NCBI GenBank assembly: GCA_026168455.1
Contig: CM047428.1
Location: 34,151,255 to 34,215,254, forward strand
From: Theocolax elegans
Taxonomy: Eukaryota; Arthropoda; Insecta; Hymenoptera; Cerocephalidae
Direction of reading: 5' to 3'
DNA: 64,000 nucleotides
Shown: positions 56,401 through 64,000 of the stretch, in pieces
Layout of the letters: each line of letters begins with the position of its first letter
How positions within the stretch are numbered: the stretch's first letter is position 1
The notes under the pieces: generated by a model
Seen by the model: only the letters and a program-made list of their open reading frames with translations
Told to the model about the DNA's origin: nothing
The model's database searches: none
Position numbers and translations under genes: made by a program

Positions 56401-56740
56401 CAAAAAACTCCGTAGGGTAAGCAGTAGAAGGCCTGCGATAAACCACTGCCAACGCCAACGCCACCGTCCTACTTACTATACGTAAAACAAGAAATTCAGA
56501 GGCGTTAGAGAAGACAGGGTCGGAGCGAACTACGATGTTCACAGCAAACTTATCTCGAACATAAGCCGCCACACCACCACCTTCCTTACCTACACGATCC
56601 AACCGATAAAGAGCATAACCAGGTAAATGAAGAATCTTAGAAAAATCGCTTTCGGTGAGGAAGGTTTCCGTGACAGCAATGACATCGTGGGATCCAGGAA
56701 AAGCTATTGCTTCAATAGATGAAAAATGAGTCTTTAAGGG
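53441..56740 (-). mobile_element. LINE E (CR1/Jockey type), 5' truncated
   Basis: Rightmost LINE of the array and close to A and B. Stem-loop 53451-53479 beside the tail. ORF2 only. The 5' end at about 56738 lies in the early endonuclease, at nearly the same codon where LINE A is truncated. Confidence 0.83.
53781..56735 (-). pseudogene. LINE E ORF2: endonuclease-RT, frameshifted
   Basis: Endonuclease 56735-55925 (AVTETFL, VVYRRPS, TRDLNID where GDFNID is usual, SHTWLDLFL, AGHDAISI). Linker 56015-55530. RT palm 54995-54732 (LFDFSKAFDTVPH, AGVPQGSVLGS) followed by a frameshift inside a duplicated AAAATGGAAAATA phrase near 54755. FADD lies out of frame near 54690. Thumb 54494-54162; C-terminus 54008-53781. 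Loss of the GDFN catalytic Asp context and the shifts make it inactive. Confidence 0.83.
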
Positions 56741-57159
56741 GGTTCCAAAGCTATTCCTGCAACTTTATCGACCCCATGTTGGTAATATAGGTGACATACA
56801 TTATCCCCGATGTGACGATCGTAGATGATGCCAACAGTACTATTGATGCAGAATAATACGTTATTCTGCCCACAAAAAATGTGCTAATGGAAAAATGTAC
56901 GTGTTTAGCATATACACATATTATTCCAAATAGTACTTATTGACGTGTTTCCTGTGCACGTAATTGACTATAAAAAGTAATTGCATACTGTTCTATGCGT
57001 ATACGCATTTTTCCAAAAACATGGCCATTGAATATTTCATCGACGCTAGTTATTTCAAACAAATTGGCATTTTCCTTAGATAATAGATGGCGGTCGATGC
57101 TTGTTTATGTACCGCGACTCGCGACTTTCCCTCTCTCTAGTATACAAATAATTTATTAA
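56741..57159. other. Unassigned spacer
   Basis: Flank right of LINE E. No coding frame or repeat recognised. Confidence 0.4.
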
Positions 57160-57500
57160 CTGTTTATTATCTTTTGCTTAGATAATTTTCGATTAGCATA
57201 TTACCTTTTAAGTAGGTAATTTTTGAATACTATATTATCTTTCGATTAGATAATTTACAAGTAGTTTATTATTATCTTTTTATTTGATAATTTTCAAATA
57301 CTATATTACCTTTCGATTAGGTAATTTTTAAATACTATATTATCTTTCGATTAGATAATTTTCAAAAAGCATATTCTTTCGAGTAGGCAATTTTTAAATA
57401 CTATATTACCTTTCGAGTATATAACTTTTAAATACTATATTACCTTTCGATTAGATAATTGACAATTAGTTTATTATTATATTTCTATTAGATAATTTTA
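57160..57500. repeat. 34-bp AT-rich minisatellite
   Basis: About eight imperfect units built on ACTATATTACCTTTCGATTA followed by GATAATTTTCAAA. Unit length varies through small indels. Confidence 0.85.
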
Positions 57501-57566
57501 TGATTGTTTCGATTTTTTTCTTATTTCTTGATCTAAAATTTAAGTCATATTTTTAGCAATGATTTC

Positions 57567-58141
57567 TCAAAGTTTCAATAATTTGATGTTGATTATCTCT
57601 CTCCTTCCACTCCTCGGTACCAGTTCGTATTTAAAGAGATTAGCTCTGTGACTACTGTACATCTTTATTTTCTTCTCCAGATTGGCATCAACTTTATCAT
57701 CTAAATGTATGAGAGGAGCAGAGTAAACATCCTTGGTTTCCTCGATGTACTCTTCATCGCTGCTTTCCAAAGGATACCAATAAGGAATATAGTTATCGCA
57801 TTTGATCTCCTAGAATTAAGCAGAAAACCACCGCTACGTATTGGCTTAGGTGGCATAAGCCGATCAAGTGCTAAATCGCAAGAAACACAATATTGATCAA
57901 AAGGCGCGATAGCGTCTGATGCAATTATAGACGCGAGAGCCATTTTTAATTGAACGTTCATGACGTGACACTGTTAATATTTCCAAGAACCTGCTGTAAC
58001 TCAATTCTGAAAGGGACTTGATAGCTATAAGTGCAGAAGTCATAACAGATTTAATATCCGACGGCGCTAGTGACTGACAAATATCGAAATTTATTGTTCC
58101 TGTATTGTTGCCTGTACATGAATCTTTATACTCCCAAGACT
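57567..58141 (-). pseudogene. Unrecognised coding-like patch, frameshifted
   Basis: Three minus-strand pieces in different frames read like protein: 58141-57900 (DICQSLAPSDIKSVMTS), 57961-57810 (VSCDLALDRLMPPKP) and 57830-57567 (ESSDEEYIEETKDVY to a natural stop). A TTTTATAG|AG sequence right of 58141 looks like a splice acceptor, so exons of a decayed gene or transposon are possible. No domain recognised. Composition is less AT-biased than the flanks. Confidence 0.3.
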
Positions 58142-58190
58142 CTATAAAATAAATTAAAAATGATTATATTATTTATTTATTTATTACTAC

Positions 58191-58611
58191 TGTGACAATG
58201 TGCTCTGCACATGTCAAGTGACAGCTACTGAACCCTTGGCGAATACCTACCTACCCGTACAAGCTACACGAGTCCCTGGCTACACCTACCTACCCGTATA
58301 CCATTCCCTAGCTACCTACCCGCACATCAGCTCACACATTCCCTAGCTACCTACCCGCACATCAAGCACGGCACACAAACACTAAGGTGGCCCTGGCGAT
58401 GAGGACCTTGGGCGAGCTCAGAGAATATCAGGTGGGCTCCTCCGGGTCTGACACTGCAGGCAGGATATTCTAAGGGAGGTGATCACCAGAAAGCCTCCAG
58501 GACCCTCCATAGCCTCACAGGACAGCAGTCAAGGCGAAGAGGTAGTATCCAGGCAGGAAGCAGGAGAACCTCCAACGCCAACCAAAATACAGCTGTAAAC
58601 AAGTTACTTAA
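58191..58611 (+). mobile_element. LTR 3, left part (split)
   Basis: Starts TGTGACAATG with a bulged hairpin (58191-58216) like solo LTRs 1 and 2, then CTACC-rich repeats (58255-58365). At TTAA (58608-58611) it is interrupted by the Kolobok-like element and continues at 61822. Its last 170 bp are repeated at 62174-62312. Confidence 0.6.
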
Positions 58612-58702
58612 GGGGTCAAGCCTGGGTTAAATGTTTTAAATAAATAAACAATTATTATTAGAATAAATTTTTTTTTTAATTCTTCTTACAAATTTATTTT
58701 TT

Positions 58703-58706
58703 TTAC

Positions 58707-58752
<46 letters not shown>
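58703..58752. repeat. (TA)n microsatellite
   Basis: About 22 uninterrupted TA steps inside the Kolobok-like element. Confidence 0.95.
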
Positions 58753-58753
<1 letters not shown>

Positions 58754-60169
58754 CTTTATATTTATCAATATAAAAAATGTTTATTATGCATTTTTAAGCC
58801 TGGTTATTAAACTTATAATGATATTAAAAAATTGATCAATTTTTGCAGTTGTCGCAGGATATTGAAGCACTGAATGCATCTTTTAATGTCTAATAAGTCT
58901 TAAAATGTTCATGGAACATATGTTTACAGACTTATGTTTTTCTTTTTCTGAAAACAAATTAATAACAATGTATTAAATATAAAAGTTGATAATAATAAGA
59001 AAAATAGTGAATGTTATGTACGTATACGTATATAACAATCACCTAAAACTTATCTTTTTGAAAATTGGGCAACATAAGTCCGTAGAAATATATATTTTAA
59101 AATATTTCCCAAAATTTGAAAGTGATTTATCAACCTGGCTATGAAATATCCTGCGGCAAGTAAGCTAAAATGATAAAAAAACCATTAATGAGATAAATGC
59201 ATTTAAAGTTTCACTTATTAGATTTAAAGTTTTACTTATTTTATAATTCTAATACCGTATTCTTCAGGTATCATACAATTTATATATATATATAATCTTA
59301 ATATATATATATTTAATAGGTTTATAATGACTTTTTTCTGGTTTTATTAATATAATACTCAGTATATTTTTTTAATATACATGTATTATCTAAAATAACA
59401 GAAAATCAACTTCAAAAATCAGTTTCTTTATAAAAAGAGGAATAAAATTTTTTAAAACTACAAGAATACTTTGCATATTATTGAATATTAATGCATGATT
59501 ATATGGATTTTAAAAAATATTTTAATAAAAAATCATATACTATATTATATGATTATAATTTTTATTATAAGCATTAAATTTAATTAAAAATATGTAAAGA
59601 ATGCAGTAAAAACAAATACTGTTTGACAGTTGTGTACAATATCTCTTTCTCTCTCTCTCTCTCTCACATGACAAGTCTTCCATAAGATTATTGATTTTTC
59701 GGATAGCCTTGTCACGTGATAGAGAAAGAGAGAGGCATATATAGTGTTACGGCTGCTAATGGAAGTGTGCACCAGCCACACGTTTGTAGTTCAGTTTTAA
59801 GCTATTATAATATCAAGTAGAATTATATATTATATATATTATATTATATAATATCTAAATAAAATAAGTAAAAAAAACAAGTGGTTTATAAAACTGCATG
59901 AACAAATTATATCAGATAAGTATTTGCATAACCTTAAATTTATATTTTGTTTATATCAAGAAATTGATTCTTTGTTTCTCCATTTCAGCATAACCAATGT
60001 GTCAACACTTAGATATACAATATTTGCAGAATACAGATAAAATTATCAACAAGTGTTTTGTTATGCTCAGTGTATTTGTGCTTAGTGTGATATTATGTGG
60101 TTGAAGTTATTTTATGTGTACTTATATTTGTGAAAGTGTTTCAAACCTCCAATATAATTAGTATATTAT

Positions 60170-60900
60170 TCTTTTGTTTTTTCTTCTGGTCGCAATTCAC
60201 ATGCTCTGCAAAAAGATTGCTTTGGAGAAACGTCAATTACTTTTTCATTCTCATGCAGTATCAACACCTTGAAGAGAACTGAATCCTCGCTTCCTCCAAG
60301 AACCATCACCTGATAGACTTATATGGCAATTCTGACTTGTTGAATCATATACTTGCTCGACAGTTGCTTTCATAGACTGTTTACCAACTTCTTTACAAAC
60401 ATTTTTTATCTCTGTATTAATAATGTCATAATTACTGTGAGAAACTGGACTCGGTAAATCCATATTTCCATAAAAAGTAACTAAACCAGCATGCCATTGA
60501 CCAAGAGTTCTCATTGTGTACACTAACGTCTATTTATTTCATAAGCGTTACTTTTTTTCCAACTTTTCTACTTGAATCAATAACAAATACCTTAAAACAG
60601 TTTGTACATGTTATTCTTATTTTACTTCCCAAACCTCTCACATCAACTTCAGAAAATTTAACTGTACCATGACAATTCTGACAAACTAAAAATTCTTCTA
60701 ATGTTGGGAAAAGTAGTGATATATCAATAATTCTATTTTCTGTGCTACTTTCTTCAATGGTATCAGTTTTTAACTTTTTACTTGATCTGGATCAATGTTG
60801 ATGGAAGTGCATCGTAGTTGGTTCTTACTGATGTAGATAATTTTTTTATGAGCAGATGTACCAGGTATTCTATTACTTGAGTCTGGCATTTTTTTACTGC
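60170..60900 (-). pseudogene. Kolobok/Mutator-like transposase remnant
   Basis: In minus-strand order: a start-like MPDSSNRIPG at 60893, then an acidic segment and a CxxC pair of zinc-ribbon type (VCQNCHGTVKF, ITCTNCFKVF) at 60730-60590. The open frame 60523-60251 has MRTLGQWHAGLVTF and ISLSGDGSWRKRGFSSLQGV; the Asp of DGSW is the expected first catalytic residue. A shifted frame then reads VIDVSPKQSFCRACEL (60235-60190). At least three frameshifts, and the C-terminal half of the transposase is absent. Confidence 0.72.
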
Positions 60901-61411
60901 TCTTTTTTTCTATAAACTTATAATTAATTTCTTAAAACTAATAAAATTTAAAGTTAAAAATATACTTATAATTACAATCCACTGAGTATTTACTAAAATA
61001 ACGTAAATACTTTATCAATGCAGAAAATATTTACTTCAAATAGAACTGTACGTATTTGTGCAGTGTATTAAAGTAAAAGGAATCATTTATTAATTAACTG
61101 TTAAATTTGAATCGTAGATTTCTACTTTACCATACTCTACGCTTGATAGTTGCTTCGTTTAGTATACTTGTATGTAAACGTCGAAAACCTTGCAATTATT
61201 ATTTTAGTTAAATTAAAATAAAATGTTTTTTTTTGCAAAAATAATTTTAGAGAAATAATGTCTATTGATGCTTACTTTATTTCAATTATAACTTGCGAAA
61301 AAATTTTTTATTTTTTTCTAAATTTTGGGATAATGTTTTATATAAGAAATACTTTAAAAAAAGTTAATAAAAAAAAAAATCGATTTTTTGAGCAGTTAAC
61401 CCAGGCTTGAC

Positions 61412-61812
61412 TACGGAAGCGTCCACTCGCCACACCAACGCACCCGTGCGTGCGTTCCTATTTTATCGATTATTACGATTGGATTGGCACGCACGCACGG
61501 GTGCGTGCGTTCCTGCCTTACTTTATATTGGTTTGGAACGCACGCACGGGTGCGCTGCACATTTCATTTACTCACCTTTTTATTTACAGATCCATAAATT
61601 TATACTGGTTAAATGAAAACTCGAAAATTCCTTTTTATTGTTGGCATTGCATGGAAACAAAAGAACGCACGCACGGGTGCGTGCGTTCCTAACCAATATA
61701 AAGTAAGGTAGGAACGCACGCACCCGTGCGTGCGTGCCAATCCAATCGCAATAATCGATAAAATAGGAACGCACGCACGGGTGCGATGGTGTGGCGAGTA
61801 GGCGCTTCCGTA
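61412..61812. mobile_element. GC-rich palindromic MITE nested in the Kolobok TIR
   Basis: 401 bp. Starts TACGGAAGCGTCCACTCGCC and ends with its complement, flanked by a 6-bp duplication CTTGAC (61406-61411, 61813-61818). The arms contain six copies of a self-complementary motif ACGCACGCAC/GGGTGCG. No coding capacity. A 6-bp duplication does not match the common DNA transposon superfamilies. Confidence 0.85.
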
Positions 61813-61821
61813 CTTGACCCC

Positions 61822-62945
61822 TTAATGAGAGCAAATACGCATTAAGAGGGTAAGGAACCAGGAAGAGGATACGCAGCAATAGGCAGAAGACAAAAGATGA
61901 AGGAAATTAAAGTACAGCTTTATGTAGAGACTACAGCTGTATAAGGAACAGCATAGGACAATTGAGGTTAGGATGCTGTACAAAAACAACGTGTACAGCC
62001 GACCTCTTGGATAAGCACGCCTACAAATACGCATAAGTGCGTCAACCTCACGACGAAGTATTTACCTGGAGTTGTACACGGAGCGGAGATCAATCACCGA
62101 GGTTGACGTCGTCGAGGAGAGAGGGGTGAGTCGGCCCCGAGTAGCAAAGCGGCGGGTGAGTTTCGTACCTGACAGCAGGATATACTAAGGGAGGCGATAA
62201 CCAGGAAGCCTCGAGGACCCTCCGTAGCCTTACAGGACAACAGTCAAGGCGAAGAGGCAGTATCCAGGCAGTAAGCTGGAGAACCTCCAACGCCAACTAG
62301 TAAGCAGCTGTAAAAGAGTAAACTAATGAATGCAGATACGCATTAAGAGGCTAAGGAACAAGAAAGAGGATACACAGCTATATACAGAAGACAAGAGATA
62401 AGGGAAATAAATGTACAGCTGTATGTAAACACTACAGCTGCACAAGAAACCGCATAGAACAGATTGAGGTTAGGTTGCTATGCACAAACAACGTGTACAG
62501 CAGACCTCTTAAATGAGCACATATACAAATACGCATACTTGCGTAAACCTCACGATAAAGTATTTACCTGGAGCTGTAGACGGAGCGGCTATAAGTCACC
62601 GAAGTTGACGTCAGCGAGGAGCGAGGGTTGACTCGGCTCTGAACAGCGATGCAGCGGCGGGTGAGCTTCGTGCCTGAAACTCACACCAATTAGTTGACGA
62701 CAGATAATATAGAATGAGTTAATAGTTACCTGGAAAGAAGTTATACAGCATCTCCGAGACGTAAACAGCACCAGGTCAACATACACTTACAGCAGATGTG
62801 CACCGCTACAGCCTGAATACAGCGGTAATCGACTCGCTCGCTCGATGCGAGATCGATGTACCGTGTACAAGTACGTACTGCGCAGGCGCGCGGTACGATC
62901 GCGGCTCTCGAGCACGAGTAAATTACCACAAAAGTGTATCTATAT
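61822..62945 (+). mobile_element. LTR 3, right part, with ~500-bp tandem duplication
   Basis: Continues LTR 3 after the Kolobok insertion. A block (GATACGCATTAAGAGG... to CAGCGGCGGGTGAG) occurs twice, at about 61827-62170 and 62327-62675. The first copy's start lies left of the insertion. The GC-rich end (62820-62920) resembles the 3' third of solo LTR 1. No clean GTCACA end was found; the satellite begins near 62945, so the LTR may be truncated. Confidence 0.55.
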
Positions 62946-64000
62946 ATTTACTATAGTAAAAAGTTTCTCAATCAGCAGCGCAAAATTCCAAAAGACTATG
63001 CCGTAGCAAGGCTGGAGTTGGATTTTTCCTGATTGCGGTATATAGGCGGTCCGAGCAGCAAACGGATTGATTGCTGCTCGGACCGCCTATAGAACCTTTT
63101 CGCCCATGAGAATTGCATTCCTGCTCTAATCGAACCACTATTGTTTCTTTACACCGGTAGTTATTCAATTTATCCAAAAGTTCAAAAAGATTTGTTATTT
63201 TTTTATTTAAAATTATTAAAAAATATTATGTGATGATTTATTAATAATATACTTTTTTTTTTTAAAATACTAAATCAGTGTATCTAGTAAAAAAAATCTG
63301 AGTCAAGAGCGCAAAATACCAAACGATTATGCCGTAGCAAGGCTTGAGTTGGATTTTTCCTGATTGCGGTCTATAGGCGGTCCGAGCAGCAAATGGATTG
63401 ATCGCTGCTCGGACCGCCTATAGAGCCTTTTCGCCCATGAGAATTGTATTCCTGCTCTAATCAAACCACCATTTTTTCTTTGCACCGGTAATTATTCAAA
63501 TTATCCATAATTTCAAAAAGATTATTTTTTTTATTTAAAATTATTAAAAAATATTTAGTGATGATTTATAAATAATATACTTTTTTTTTTAAAATACTAA
63601 AACAGTGTATCTAGTAAAAAAAATCTGAGTCAAGAGCGCAAAATACCAAACGATTATGCCGTAGCAAGGCTTGAGTTGGATTTTTCCTGATTGCGGTCTA
63701 TAGGCGGTCCGAGCAGCAAATGGATTGATCGCTGCTCGGACCGCCTATAGAGCCTTTTCGCCCATGAGAATTGTATTCCTGCTCTAATCAAACCACCATT
63801 TTTTCTTTGCACCGGTAATTATTCAAATTATCCATAATTTCAAAAAGATTATTTTTTTTATTTAAAATTATTAAAAAATATTTAGTGATGATTTATAAAT
63901 AATATACTTTTTTTTTAAAATACTAAAACAGTGTATCTAGTAAAAAAATCTGAGTCAAGAGCGCAAAATACCAAACGATTATGCCGTAGCAAGGCTTGAG
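62946..64000. repeat. ~326-bp satellite array with internal hairpin
   Basis: Units start at about 62970, 63300, 63627 and 63952 and run off the window edge; spacings are 330, 327 and 325 bp. Units 2 and 3 are almost identical; unit 1, at the array edge, is more diverged. Each has a perfect 19-21-bp inverted repeat (GCGGTCCGAGCAGC and complement, e.g. 63370-63390 with 63404-63424, 13-nt loop), followed by an AT-rich half. No coding. Confidence 0.93.

Larger units (their letters stand above)
58612..61821 (-). mobile_element. Kolobok-like DNA transposon (TTAA target)
   Basis: Bounded by TTAA (58608-58611 and 61822-61825). The terminal inverted repeat GGGGTCAAGCCTGGGTTAA at the left has its complement at the right, where it is split by an inserted MITE (61412-61812). 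It carries a decayed minus-strand transposase (60170-60900). TTAA targets together with this transposase type indicate Kolobok. The left 1.5 kb is AT-rich with a (TA)n tract at 58703-58752 and no further coding. Confidence 0.78.

Overview
This window looks like transposon-dense, AT-rich, gene-poor chromosomal DNA from an insect, possibly a hymenopteran. The insect call rests on the mix of elements: CR1/Jockey-type LINEs with tetranucleotide tails, Ty3/gypsy-type gag-pol remains, miniature LTR elements primed by a Lys-tRNA, a mariner-like element and a TTAA-duplicating Kolobok-like element. The hymenopteran call is a weaker guess. I found no convincing host gene, rRNA, functional tRNA or CRISPR array. 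Nearly every long reading frame belongs to a mobile element or is a shadow of a repeat.

Layout. 1-4.7 kb: a complete mariner-like transposon with ~498-bp terminal inverted repeats (TIRs). Its transposase frame is broken by one in-frame stop, and its interior holds several minisatellites and an 800-bp tandem duplication. 5.1 kb: a SINE-head fragment. 5.6-7.8 kb: a gag-only LTR-retroelement relic on the minus strand. 9.3-10.7 kb: a solo LTR. 13.5-14.5 kb: a 1-kb palindromic foldback element. 15.3-23.2 kb: a plus-strand LINE whose ORF1 is split by a ~1.9-kb LTR-like insert; insert and flank are partly duplicated in tandem. 24.7-28.0 kb: a decayed gypsy-type gag-pol on the minus strand.

29.2-30.0 and 31.8-32.5 kb: two TRIMs (terminal-repeat retrotransposons in miniature). 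Each has flanking LTRs, a Lys-tRNA primer site and a purine tract but no genes, and each carries tRNA-like A and B boxes inside its LTRs. 33.0-34.3 kb: a second solo LTR. 35.7-36.7 kb: a Ulp1-type cysteine protease frame plus a basic frame, probably from a DNA element. 38.2 kb: a full SINE. 38.5 kb: a TTAA foldback MITE.

39.5-56.7 kb: a head-to-tail array of five minus-strand LINEs (called A to E here). Each 5' end abuts the GA-rich tract beside the next element's 3' tail. All five, and the plus-strand LINE, end in the same kind of stem-loop followed by a tetranucleotide repeat. 58.2-62.9 kb: a third long LTR, split by a Kolobok-like transposon that itself carries a GC-rich palindromic MITE. 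62.9-64.0 kb: a ~326-bp satellite array in which every monomer has a 19-21-bp perfect hairpin.

The features do not form a cellular pathway. The biological interest lies in how the elements nest and in structures shared between unrelated-looking ones: LTRs that open with a bulged hairpin, LTRs with tRNA-like promoters, and LINE 3' hairpins that covary. Many coding breaks are single-base indels, and comparison of duplicated segments suggests some could be assembly errors.
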